From Trachelipus rathkii (taxonomy: Eukaryota; Arthropoda; Malacostraca; Isopoda; Trachelipodidae), in assembly GCA_015478945.1 (NCBI GenBank), contig JABUQX010002332.1:10001-30000 (forward strand): a DNA stretch of 20,000 nt, read 5' to 3'. The notes beneath the pieces were generated by a model. That model had not been told where the DNA came from, searched no databases, and saw only the letters and a program-made list of their open reading frames with translations. Positions 1 through 10,500 of this stretch are shown here, piece by piece (the stretch's first letter is position 1; every line of letters begins with the position of its first letter). The position numbers were made by a program, and so were the translations under genes.

Positions 1-22
1 TTCCGGCCGGAACCGGAACTTT
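1..22. repeat. CCGG-centred palindromic repeat, fragment at window edge
   Basis: The first 20 bases match, in the same orientation, part of the cluster at 3524-3625. The core GTTCCGGCCGGAAC is self-complementary. This is probably the edge of another element carrying these subterminal repeats; the rest lies outside the window. Confidence 0.6.
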
Positions 23-46
23 TCGACTTCAGCTACACCTTACATA

Positions 47-510
47 AGCTGCGTTTCCAGAAGCCCGACTGCAGGTCGGGCGGGCACACATGCATCGTTT
101 CCAGAGCCCGTTTGCGCACTTCTACGTCACGTAGACGTCACAGTCAGGCCCCCGTTGTTAAATCCTCGATTTCGAGAATTAATAAACGGGTGGGCTGCGC
201 AGAAGAATACTTTGTTCACAAACAAATCCTTTTACAAAACATGTGTCGGAAATGGCTTGCCAAAATTTTTTAATATTTTAGTTAACTTTTATATTAAGGA
301 TACTAATATATCGTAGCATTTCATAAAATAGATACTATAAGTACTAAGAGTATTGCTTCCAATACCCAGCTGAACCGACGGGCGTCTCGGCGTTTCCAGG
401 CTACTCAAAATTTCCTGTTCTCTGATTGGTTAATGTAATTTTTTTCAATTCGAAGCGTTTCCGAGTCGATTTTGCACACGGGCTGCACTCGGGCTTCTGG
501 AAACGCAGCT
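47..510 (+). mobile_element. MITE-like element, copy A
   Basis: This 464-bp element is bounded by inverted copies of AGCTGCGTTTCCAGAAGCC (47-65 and, reversed, 492-510). The inverted similarity extends through a GACTGCAG/GAGTGCAG segment to roughly 28 bp. There is no coding capacity. Its whole length matches copy B (665-1538) in reverse complement, including a segment around 289-360 that matches 1207-1268 and a segment around 60-260 that matches about 1330-1500. The flanks ATA and ATT are only an imperfect 3-bp target duplication, so the superfamily is not settled. The terminal repeats and lack of coding point to a non-autonomous DNA transposon. Confidence 0.8.
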
Positions 511-513
511 ATT

Positions 514-661
514 TTCTACTTAAAACTTGTCTGATTAACAAGTGGAGTCTCTTTAGAAGTATGCTGTCATCTTTGTCATATCATACTGATGAAGCTCTTA
601 GTTTCTGCAAGCCAAAATTTGATAAGCGGATCTAAATTTATAAGTAAAAAAAGGAATATAC
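514..661. other. Spacer between the two inverted MITE copies
   Basis: About 150 bp of AT-rich sequence lies between copies A and B and forms the loop of the large inverted repeat. No open frame, RNA motif or recognisable element is seen. A CTGATGA motif at 586-592 lacks the other parts of a hammerhead ribozyme. Confidence 0.5.
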
Positions 662-829
662 TATAGCTGCGTTTCCAGAAGCCGAGTGCAGCCGTGTGCA
701 AAATCGACTCGGAAAAGCTTCGAATTGAAAAAAATTACATTAACCAATCAGAGAACAGGAAATTTGAGTACCTGGAAACGGCCGAGCGAGCTCGTCGGAT
801 CAGCTGGCAATTGTAAACAATACTCTTAT

Positions 830-1084
830 CATGGGCGTATACAGGGGGGGGCAGGGGGGCACTTGTCCCCCCCCTAAATCTTGGCGAAATAAAAAAAATG
901 AACCTTATATTTTTGCCAGACGACGTTTTTAAGGGTTTATTAGTGGAAAAACTGAAAAAGATACATCAATCGATAGATAATGAAGTAGTAATTATTAATT
1001 ACAAACGTATTATAAATATTATATATATATATATATATTATCTATAAATGCATAACATGAAATAAATATATATATATAATATAT

Positions 1085-1170
<86 letters not shown>

Positions 1171-1206
1171 TTGCCACCCCTAAATGAAATCCTGCCTACG
1201 CCCATG
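830..1206 (+). mobile_element. hAT-type MITE nested in copy B
   Basis: This 377-bp element starts CATGGGCGTATACAGG and ends, reversed, CATGGGCGTAGGCAGG, giving a 16-bp terminal inverted repeat with two mismatches. The 8-bp sequence ACTCTTAT occurs immediately outside both ends (822-829 and 1207-1214). An 8-bp target duplication is the hallmark of the hAT superfamily. The interior has G-run/C-run hairpin sequence just inside the left end (843-876) and a long imperfect (AT)n array (about 1015-1168). No coding capacity is present, so mobility would have depended on a transposase encoded elsewhere. Confidence 0.88.
1015..1168. repeat. (AT)n array inside the hAT MITE
   Basis: Imperfect AT dinucleotide tract interrupted near 1040-1065 by a short unique segment. 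Confidence 0.95.
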
Positions 1207-1541
1207 ACTCTTATACTTATATGTATCTATTTTATGAAATGATACGAATATATTAGTATCCTTAAAACCTCAGCTTCTGCAAATGTTTTCCTAAAACACC
1301 TTCTCAAATTTCTTATCTTTTTTTAAAAGATTTGTTGCAACACAAGCATCTTCGGACCAGATACAAACCACAAAATATTTTGAGCTCAAATTGAGATTTA
1401 ACAAGGGCGCCTGACTGCTGACGTTTACGTCGACGTAGAACGTGCGGCAAACGGCCTCTGGAAACGATGCATGTGCGCCTGTGTGCCCGCCGGGCTGCAG
1501 TCGGGCTTCGCTGCAGTCGGGCTTCTGGAAACGCAACTTAT

Positions 1542-1798
1542 ATAAAGTTCTACGGGTCTTCAAAGTTTAAAAAGCTTTTTTCAGAAGCAGGTAACGTGTT
1601 TGAGGATAAGAGATGACGTTTAACTCCACAATATGGAGGCAACTTATTTTCCTACACCACAACATTTCAAAATTCAAATAAATTCATTTTAAGTAAGAAA
1701 ATTATGGAATCTTGTTTTAAAAATTTTAAAAATTTTTGCTTAAACAGTTTAGTTAATATTTTGTTTTGTAGTAGTTTCTACTTTAAAGTTAATTTCTT

Positions 1799-1800
<2 letters not shown>
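1542..1800. other. AT-rich unique sequence, no gene seen
   Basis: Low-complexity AT-rich DNA without an open frame, RNA motif or terminal repeat that I can recognise. Confidence 0.5.
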
Positions 1801-1855
<55 letters not shown>

Positions 1856-1890
1856 TAATAATAATAATTATAATAATAATAATAATATAA
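1800..1890. repeat. (AAT)n microsatellite
   Basis: Nearly pure trinucleotide array with two short interruptions. Confidence 0.95.
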
Positions 1891-2207
1891 ATCCCCTGTA
1901 CAAATTTTATTTATCCCCAGGTCTAGATTCTAGAGCAGGATTGGCACAAAAAAAGATCAAATATTTAAATCAACTGATTTTTTTTACGTATTTTTTTTTT
2001 TTTATTAAAATAATCATTTTTTTTTTTTATTTTTTAGACCACTTTTGTTTCTAAATTAATAATTAATCTTAGCTATTACCTAATTAATGATAAGTATATT
2101 TCATCTACATAATAAGTAAATTCATCAATGTTGTTTCAAGTCATTTTTAATAAAGAAAAAAATAAATAAAAGGACGAAAATATAAAACTGTTTTTAAAAG
2201 CTATAAA

Positions 2208-2210
<3 letters not shown>
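1891..2210. other. AT-rich sequence with a possible hAT-like end
   Basis: No gene is seen. The segment from about 1930 (TAGAGCAGGATTGGCAC, then A-runs and ATTTAAATCAACTGATTT) resembles in style the ends of some hAT elements that carry ATTTAAAT subterminal repeats. A matching opposite end was not found, so this remains a suggestion. Confidence 0.25.
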
Positions 2211-2305
<95 letters not shown>

Positions 2306-2345
2306 TATATATATATATAATATATAATATATATATATTATATAA
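2211..2345. repeat. (AT)n microsatellite
   Basis: About 90 bp of pure AT dinucleotide followed by interrupted repeats. Confidence 0.97.
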
Positions 2346-2618
2346 TTTAAATAACTTAATTAAACTAAATAATTATATTTACTAAACTTATTATTAATTA
2401 TACAATAACTAGGATTATTAAACTATTTTATAAAAATAATAATTAACAAACCGCATTGTAAAAAAAAAAATACAAAAATAATAAAAAATAAAATATCCCC
2501 AACCCCGTTTCTAGAGATTAAAGCTACGCCGTTTGAGTGTGAAAATAGCTGTTTCATATTAAATTTTCGACAGTACAGAGTCCGAAGGTACATTTTATAT
2601 GATATTTGTTCAACATTA

Positions 2619-3410
2619 CAGGTCGTCTCGTAGACGCGATCTTATCGAACGCGATTTTTCCTATACGCGTTAATAAAAAGAAAAAAAGAAAAAGAAAAAT
2701 TAAAATTACAAAATTACAAAAATAAAATTAAAATTCTGTAATACATATGTTAAAAAGATAAAAATTAAAATTAAAATTGCAAAAAATAAAATAAAAATAA
2801 TACATACATATGTTAAGATAATGAAATAAAAAGAAATATTTGGTGAGCTAAAAAGGCAAAAGCGTCAATTACCGATAACGATGTATTTCTAAAAAAAGCA
2901 ATACAACCTACAGATTTTGGACTGCCTTCATCTCTTACACCTTCAACTTCATTTACAATTTGAAAGAAACTATTTTTGTGCTCAATTGGCTAAACTTTAA
3001 AATTTTATATTACAGTCCTCAGGCTATTTAATTAAATATATAAAAACAATTTTATCTCCAAATTTTTTTAAAGGTTTGTACATTGTATATTTTTTCATTT
3101 AAAAAAACTAAAAACTTTTTTGCTCATTTTAAGATATGTAGAGTACTGTACTGTAATGTAATAAATATCCTACTAATTAATTAGTCAATAAAATATTTTT
3201 ATATACTGTTCTGTAAATAACATTGTATCTGCAAATTTATTCAATTATTATTAAGGATAAATAAAATACTGTTGCTTTTTTTTACCAACTTTACAAAGGT
3301 AAAAATTTTAAAATTAATGATTTTTTTCAGGGGGTTTAAAGTTATACGCGATATCGCCTATAACGCGGGGGGTCAGGAACCTAACCCCCGCGTTCTACGA
3401 GGGACGACTG
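2619..3410. mobile_element. Tigger/pogo-like non-autonomous DNA transposon
   Basis: The left end reads CAGGTCGTCTCGTAGACGCG. The right end, reversed, reads CAGTCGTCCCTCGTAGAACG. They match over about 20 bp with small indels. TA dinucleotides flank both ends (2617-2618 and 3411-3412), the target expected for the Tc1/mariner-pogo group. Further inside both ends, stretches rich in CGCG and TATACGCG/TATACGCGATAT continue the inverted similarity more loosely. The 790-bp interior is A-rich with no transposase frame, so this is a deletion derivative or MITE. The Tigger label rests on the style of the terminal repeat (CAGTCGTCCC followed by CG-rich sequence) and the TA target, not on protein similarity. 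Confidence 0.72.
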
Positions 3411-3523
3411 TATATCAATTTTTGAATATTATTTTTTATGCATAATCATAACTGTGTAAATGACAAATAAATTGCTGAATTTTATTAAGAAAGACATTTG
3501 AAAAAGTAGAAAGTTTCGGTTAG

Positions 3524-3620
3524 TTCCGGCCGGAACCAAGCTAGTTCCGGCCGGAACCGGAACTTCCAAAAAATCGAGGTTCCGGCCGGAAGTTCCGGCC
3601 GGAACCTGGTTCCGGTACAT

Positions 3621-3625
<5 letters not shown>
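3524..3625 (-). mobile_element. hAT-like element end with CCGG palindrome cluster
   Basis: Four GTTCCGGCCGGAA-type palindromes, some joined to an extra GGTTCCGG half, are packed into 100 bp. Read on the minus strand the segment starts TAGGGATGTACCGGAACC at the edge of an (AT)n array. That start resembles hAT terminal repeats of the TAGGGATG class, and clusters of short subterminal repeats are typical transposase-binding regions in hAT elements. The other end was not identified, and any 8-bp target copy would be hidden in the AT array. Confidence 0.5.
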
Positions 3626-3658
<33 letters not shown>

Positions 3659-3677
3659 TATACATTTATTTTTATAT

Positions 3678-3747
<70 letters not shown>

Positions 3748-3775
3748 TATATATATATATATATATTATATAATA

Positions 3776-3819
<44 letters not shown>

Positions 3820-3835
3820 ATTATATATAGACTAT
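3625..3835. repeat. (AT)n microsatellite block
   Basis: AT dinucleotide arrays broken by a short T-rich spacer near 3665-3685. Confidence 0.96.
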
Positions 3836-3867
3836 ATTAACATTAAAAAATTGATTTCTTTATTTAA

Positions 3868-3886
3868 ATATATATTTGATATATAT

Positions 3887-3969
<83 letters not shown>

Positions 3970-3991
3970 TATATATATATATATATATATA
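3868..3991. repeat. (AT)n microsatellite, LTR insertion site
   Basis: Long AT array that ends exactly at the TG of the left LTR. The four bases before the LTR are TATA, matching the TATA after the right LTR. Confidence 0.95.
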
Positions 3992-4734
3992 TGTAGCGCG
4001 AGTAGATGAGTTCATTAATCAATTAAACATAGAATTAAATCCCTCACCTCCTCGGGTACACTAATTAATAAGATGGAAGGTGTATTAAATAGATTTTGAT
4101 GTTATTCTTTTATTAACATTCTTTTTTATATTGTTGTTTTCACAGATAATAATAGACAATTTTTATTTTGTATAATAAATAAGGAGTGGGCCACAGACCC
4201 TTTAAATATATTTTCGTGAATACTTAAATCCCCATATTATATACAATTTATTTTGGAACAGTTTGCAATGTGGGGCATGTAATATAATGCCATGTTCATT
4301 ACTAGATCTCTTTCACCGTTCTTTCTAATTTTTATCTTATTATTTTCACTGGTGAATCAACTTAGCGTATCAAATGACACTTAAAAAAGATCTTATTATA
4401 AGAACATTAATTATAGTATAACACCTTTAATTTTATTACAAAAATAATGTATTTTGTGTGTCCGGGCGATGCCCGGGACACATCTTATGGCATTGATCTC
4501 GTCTGCCTAACTAACGTCTTCCCTCGTTTTGGCGTCATATATCGCCGGTCAGGGAAAAGACTCTTATTGGTTGACTTAAGATTTTAAATAATATGAACAA
4601 AAAGAATAAAAACAGTTATGTGTGATGTTATAAGATGTAAGTAAATTTTACCGTACATAATAATAGCTTTACAATTACAATACAGATTATAATAGCATTG
4701 TTTTATCTCGTACTAGGCTACTAGCCTTAGTACA
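3992..4734 (+). repeat. Left LTR (743 bp)
   Basis: Differs from the right LTR by about three substitutions (near 4049, 4145 and 4157), one base in a T run near 4170 and a 26-bp segment at 4370-4395 that is absent from the other copy. It contains an AATAAA signal at 4174-4179 and a GC-rich hairpin at 4456-4483. Confidence 0.88.
4456..4483. promoter_or_regulatory. GC-rich hairpin in the left LTR
   Basis: GTGTGTCCGGGC, a three-base loop GAT, then GCCCGGGACACAT. The arms pair over about 12 bp with one bulged base. It stands out as very GC-rich inside an AT-rich LTR and is unchanged in the right LTR (6791-6818). Confidence 0.6.
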
Positions 4735-6009
4735 TATGGTGCATCCCAGGTTAAGGAAGAACACTCAGCCTTTAATTCTAAAAAATACATTTTTTTAACA
4801 AATTTTAAAGTCGGCAGAAACATTCCGTAGAATTTATTTCATTTTTGGAGACCAACTTTTTGGTACTATACAGCCTGTGCCTTAAGCCTACCCACTCGCG
4901 ATGACGTCAGATGACTAAAGGAGTTCATAGCTCCTCCCCCTTATGGTATGATAAATTTTAAAGTACTTGCGTTTGAATTCTAAGAATATATAACAACTCG
5001 GCACCATAAAACGTCATAAAAATAATTTTTAAACAGATAGATCTTACTATTGACACATAAAATAAACTCGTATATAACTAATTATCATACTTAATAAATA
5101 AAATACAATGATTTTTAAAATATGGGAATTCCCGTCATGCATTTAAAACCCCTAGACGCAAGGTCTGCACATATTAGATAATTTAAAATATAAATTTTAA
5201 TATACCTAAAAATTATTACAGTTGTCTTTCTTTATTTCTACGGACACTCCTAACAAGGCCGTTTACAAGCATCTTCGTATCGTTTCACATATCTCTATTA
5301 CATTTCTTTCTCTTAAAAGAGAAAGTTTTATTATCGTCTTTCACGGAAAATCGTTCGAAGCCCGTGTTACAAATATATCTTAAAGTCTTATTTACAAGTT
5401 CAACCTTCTTTCCCACCCAATTTTGGGGGGTAAGGGTACAAAGAATGGGGGATACCCACCTCCTTACATATTGTAAACGTTTATTTAAATATCCACAAGA
5501 TTCCTATAATTATCATAAGACACAAAAGAAGTCTATCTGATTTTCCATTATTTTATAACATCATTCTGCCGTCGAATTATCATATATTTTAATTACTTTT
5601 TAATAAAACAAATAATTATAAGATTACATTTGCACTTACAAAAAAATAAAATACCATTTGCGCGGGAGAAGACTTCATCTGTTCCTTCATTTATTCTCTG
5701 AGCGCCATCACAAAGAGGTTCAGTACTTTAACAGACAGCAATTTTGAGCTTTAGTTCGTTTCTGCATAGAGGCGAATTTGAATATTTTGGGGTATTTTAT
5801 TTTCCCAAGTTTCTTTATATCGGCCTCGTCTTCATCACAGAGACTTTATTTATTTTTTATTTTTTTTGTTGTTGTTATAGCAAACTCGCGTGTTCTCGCC
5901 CCAATTTGGAAGTTAAGCCTACTTCGATGAGTAACAAGCTATAACGTTTGGGACCGTGAGTTCTCACATCATAAAATTTTTTTTCTTCTTGAGTTTCACA
6001 TTTTAAAGA

Positions 6010-6046
<37 letters not shown>

Positions 6047-6067
6047 TTTTTTTTTTTTTTAATAAAT

Positions 6068-6129
<62 letters not shown>

Positions 6130-6353
6130 ACAAGAACTTTCTTCACGCTACCACTTACGTTTTTAGTATAAACAATATAGATTCTCAAGACTTACTTCTT
6201 TTTAATAATTTATTAAACAAATTTTCACTTGAGTAATTAATATTGTACCCTTTCATTATCACCGTATTTATTATTATTATTATTATTCTTATCTGGCCCT
6301 CTTTTATCAAAAGGTTGTAATGACTGATGTCGTTCTGGGGTTTACCAAAACTA
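4735..6353. other. Internal region of the LTR element
   Basis: This is 1.6 kb of AT-rich non-coding sequence. Notable parts are a putative primer binding site at 4737, a palindromic TGACGTCA (CRE-like) at 4902-4909, a short GGAG/CTCC hairpin near 4919-4936 and a very long poly(T) tract at 6013-6128. All six frames are broken. I see no retroviral protein motif. Confidence 0.7.
6013..6128. repeat. Poly(T) tract inside the LTR element
   Basis: Two T homopolymer runs (about 30 and 59 bases) separated by a short AT-rich spacer. Read on the minus strand this is a long poly(A), so it could mark a retrogene or SINE insertion within the element, but no such body is recognised next to it. Confidence 0.9.
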
Positions 6354-7069
6354 TGTAGCGCGAGTAGATGAGTTCATTAATCAATTAAACATAGAATTAA
6401 ATCCCTCACCCCCTCGGGTACACTAATTAATAAGATGGAAGGTGTATTAAATAGATTTTGATGTTATTCTTTTATTAACATTCTTTTTTATATTGTTGTT
6501 TTCACACATAATAATAGATAATTTTTATTTGTATAATAAATAAGGAGTGGGCCACAGACCCTTTAAATATATTTTCGTGAATACTTAAATCCCCATATTA
6601 TATACAATTTATTTTGGAACAGTTTGCAATGTGGGGCATGTAATATAATGCCATGTTCATTACTAGATCTCTTTCACCGTTCTTTCTAATTTTTATCTTA
6701 TTATTTTCACTGGTGAATCAACTTAGCGTATTATAAGAACATTAATTATAGTATAACACCTTTAATTTTATTACAAAAATAATGTATTTTGTGTGTCCGG
6801 GCGATGCCCGGGACACATCTTATGGCATTGATCTCGTCTGCCTAACTAACGTCTTCCCTCGTTTTGGCGTCATATATCGCCGGTCAGGGAAAAGACTCTT
6901 ATTGGTTGACTTAAGATTTTAAATAATATGAACAAAAAGAATAAAAACAGTTATGTGTGATGTTATAAGATGTAAGTAAATTTTACCGTACATAATAATA
7001 GCTTTACAATTACAATACAGATTATAATAGCATTGTTTTATCTCGTACTAGGCTACTAGCCTTAGTACA
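6354..7069 (+). repeat. Right LTR (716 bp)
   Basis: Near-identical to the left LTR. It lacks 26 bp corresponding to 4370-4395; the junction lies at the short TTA/TA repeats around 6728-6735, as expected for replication slippage or microhomology deletion. The hairpin is retained at 6791-6818. Confidence 0.88.
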
Positions 7070-7559
<490 letters not shown>

Positions 7560-7560
7560 C

Positions 7561-7995
<435 letters not shown>

Positions 7996-8305
7996 GAAAA
8001 TGCTTTCTGAAAAATTAAAATATAGAAGTTGAATATTTTGGAACCCTTTCTTGTGAAGAGCATCATGCAATGCACTCTTGCATAAATCCTCTTTTTCCCC
8101 TCCTCTTTCCCTCTGCTTCGAACCTCTTTTAACACCTCATGACAACAAAAATTAGAAATAAAAGGAATGAGAAAAAAGAGGAAGTGTAATAATACATTTA
8201 ATACAGAAGTACGACTACTTTTCTCACACTTGAGCGGAACGAGGCGGGTTCGTTCTCGCCTTTGTTCTTCAAATGCACGGAAGAGGGCGAGGCGCGGCAA
8301 CCAAA
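7996..8305. other. Unique segment between repeats, no gene supported
   Basis: About 310 bp. A 106-codon minus-strand frame spans 7980-8300 but runs out of the AT array, and its composition (pyrimidine/purine-biased next to the CT array) does not look like a conserved protein. GC content rises near 8230-8300. No RNA or terminal repeat is recognised. Confidence 0.45.
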
Positions 8306-8306
8306 T

Positions 8307-8381
<75 letters not shown>

Positions 8382-8417
8382 ATCTCTCTCTCTGCTCTCT
8401 CTCTCTCTCAGCCCGTC

Positions 8418-8474
<57 letters not shown>

Positions 8475-8547
8475 CTCTCATCTCTCTCCTCTCTCTCTCT
8501 CTCATCTGTCTGTGTCTCTCTCTCTCTTCTCTCTTCTCTCTCTCTTC
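8306..8547. repeat. (CT)n microsatellite
   Basis: About 240 bp of CT dinucleotides with scattered interruptions, the only long CT array in the window. It creates apparent Ser-Leu open frames on the plus strand and Arg-Glu frames on the minus strand, none of them genuine. Confidence 0.98.
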
Positions 8548-8624
8548 CTTTATTTTTGCATCTTTGTTTTATTTTCATTGTTATTCAAATTTCCACCCTA
8601 TCCGTCTTTAAGATTTTGGCACTA

Positions 8625-9025
<401 letters not shown>

Positions 9026-10097
9026 ACAGAGAGAGAACTGTAACAACATTTTCATGTCAAATCAAAGTAAAGATATATATTGGGATAACTTTACTTTGGT
9101 TAAGTTCATTTCTTGAAGATTCAATTTAAATTTTTGCAGTTATTGAATATTAGGAATGCGGTAGTGTAAAACTAAAATTAAAATATAATTTGAAAACATA
9201 ACAGACGACTATAGTGTAGAAATAGCAACACTATTATACTGTATCTTTCAAATGAGCATCAATATAAGTAGTGGAGAAAAAAAACTATTGTCATATTTTA
9301 TTTCCAAAATCACTGTGAAATCTCACACATACCAAATTTCAAATATAAAATCATTTACTAATTGAATTAATTAGGGTTTACAACAATAAATTGAACTAAC
9401 TTATTTTAAAAGTTTTACTAAAAAGATATTTCTCTTCTTTTAACTTTTTTTTCACGAGTCTTTTAATGAAAAAAATAATTGTGATTTTGTTTAATTTATT
9501 TAAATTAACTAAAATTGTTGTGCAAAGTGTGGATTAGGTCAAGTTATGTTAGATTAGGATAGGTAAAGTTATATTCTCCCAAAATAATTATTTTCCTAAC
9601 GGTTTTTTTTATTTTATTTTAATATATTCTACATATAAATATATTTTCTGTCGAGAATTAAATAGTTCAACAAAAGGATCTGTAATATGATTGATATTAC
9701 TGAAATAAATAAAATATCCCTGACATTATAAATATTTATATGAAGGCGTTAAAAACTTTGTCAAATATAAATCTCAATCCTATTTCGTGGCAATTCAGTA
9801 AAAATCAATTGTGTTAACGAGATGTCTAAGGCTTAAATACAGAACTTCGAATTTAACGCATAAGCATACAACCGTATATTGGTAAAGCAAGTTTAATATT
9901 ATTACAATCGTTTCATTATTTAAATGTTTCGCATTCTTTCTTGATTTAATATCATTCATTTCATTGGTTATAAATAAAGTAGATTTTCTCACTTTTACCA
10001 GTTTCCCATTCACTAATTTAAAGGTTTTTATTTATATATATAATTTTCACTATATATAAATTTTTATGTAAAAATAGTTTAATATAATCTATGTTAC

Positions 10098-10100
<3 letters not shown>
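9026..10100. other. AT-rich unique region, no gene seen
   Basis: About 1.1 kb without a supportable reading frame. A minus-strand frame of 72 codons at 9795-10013 has no recognisable motif. A short stretch near 9530-9570 repeats GATTAGG/GGATAGG-type heptamers that loosely resemble the arthropod telomeric unit TTAGG, too degenerate to be called telomeric. Confidence 0.55.
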
Positions 10101-10101
<1 letters not shown>

Positions 10102-10177
<76 letters not shown>

Positions 10178-10186
10178 TTATATATG
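10102..10186. repeat. (AT)n microsatellite
   Basis: Mostly pure AT dinucleotide array. Confidence 0.96.
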
Positions 10187-10205
10187 TATATATTTAAAGA
10201 TGACA

Positions 10206-10500
10206 CAAGTGGATTTGGAGGCTAAATTTTGAAACCGACAAATCCCCTAATTCCATTAACATAATTTCGGAAAATTTATATATATTCTAAACACACACAC
10301 ACCACACATATATAATATATATTATATTCTATTTATATTGTAAATATTAAATACTTGAATTTTTATGGAAACTTTTTACCCGAAAATATATATATATATA
10401 TATTATATATAATATATACAAGTGAATTTGGAGTGACAAATTTTGAATACACAAAAATCCCCTAATTTCCCCTAATATATTCGACGAAAATTTTATTTCT
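10206..10500 (+). repeat. Diverged local duplication of a 75-bp segment
   Basis: Segment 10208-10282 (AGTGGATTTGGAGG..., AAATCCCCTAATT..., GGAAAATTT) is echoed at 10431-10497 (AGTGAATTTGGAGTG..., AAATCCCCTAATTT..., CGAAAATTTT), about 220 bp apart in the same orientation. The sequence between them is CA- and AT-repeat. It may be the two ends of a small element or an old tandem duplication. No coding content. Confidence 0.55.

Larger units (their letters stand above)
665..1538 (-). mobile_element. MITE-like element, copy B (inverted, interrupted)
   Basis: This is the reverse-complement relative of copy A with the same terminal motif (665-683, and 1520-1538 with one mismatch). The trinucleotide TAT flanks both ends (662-664 and 1539-1541), compatible with a 3-bp target duplication. 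Removing the 377-bp inserted hAT MITE and its 8-bp duplication leaves about 489 bp, close to copy A's 464 bp. Near the right end a 16-bp unit beginning GCTGCAGTCGGG is perfectly duplicated in tandem (1494-1525), which explains part of the size difference. It is non-coding. Confidence 0.8.
3992..7069. mobile_element. Non-autonomous LTR retrotransposon, young and non-coding
   Basis: Two long direct repeats (3992-4734 and 6354-7069) start TGTAGCGCGAG and end TTAGTACA. This gives the canonical TG...CA ends and a TGTA/TACA terminal inverted repeat. TATA lies outside both ends (3988-3991, 7070-7073), compatible with a 4-bp target duplication, although both flanks are AT arrays. The 1,619-bp interior has no frame longer than about 66 codons and no gag, protease, integrase or reverse transcriptase motif. 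It would therefore depend on proteins of another element, like TRIM or LARD elements, though its size falls between those classes. Insertion into TATA fits several Ty3/gypsy groups. A sequence starting TGGTGCATCCCAGG two bases after the left LTR (4737) could be the primer binding site and would make the plus strand the sense strand. No convincing polypurine tract precedes the right LTR. Confidence 0.85.

Noticed and set aside
583..600. CTGATGA motif, possible hammerhead ribozyme core
   Set aside because: No GAAA box, cleavage triplet or supporting stems at suitable distances.
426..635. Short open frames in the MITE pair (426-635, 686-877, 1291-1563)
   Set aside because: They lie within the terminal and inverted repeats of a non-coding element, with no family resemblance and no frame kept between copies A and B.
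3876..4064. Open frame rich in Ile-Tyr (also at 10018-10206, 13279-13476, 15982-16236, 18594-18854)
   Set aside because: Translated (AT)n microsatellite; alternating IY is the only content.
9530..9575. Interstitial telomere array (TTAGG), also at 12014-12062
   Set aside because: Only irregular single motifs; no tandem array.
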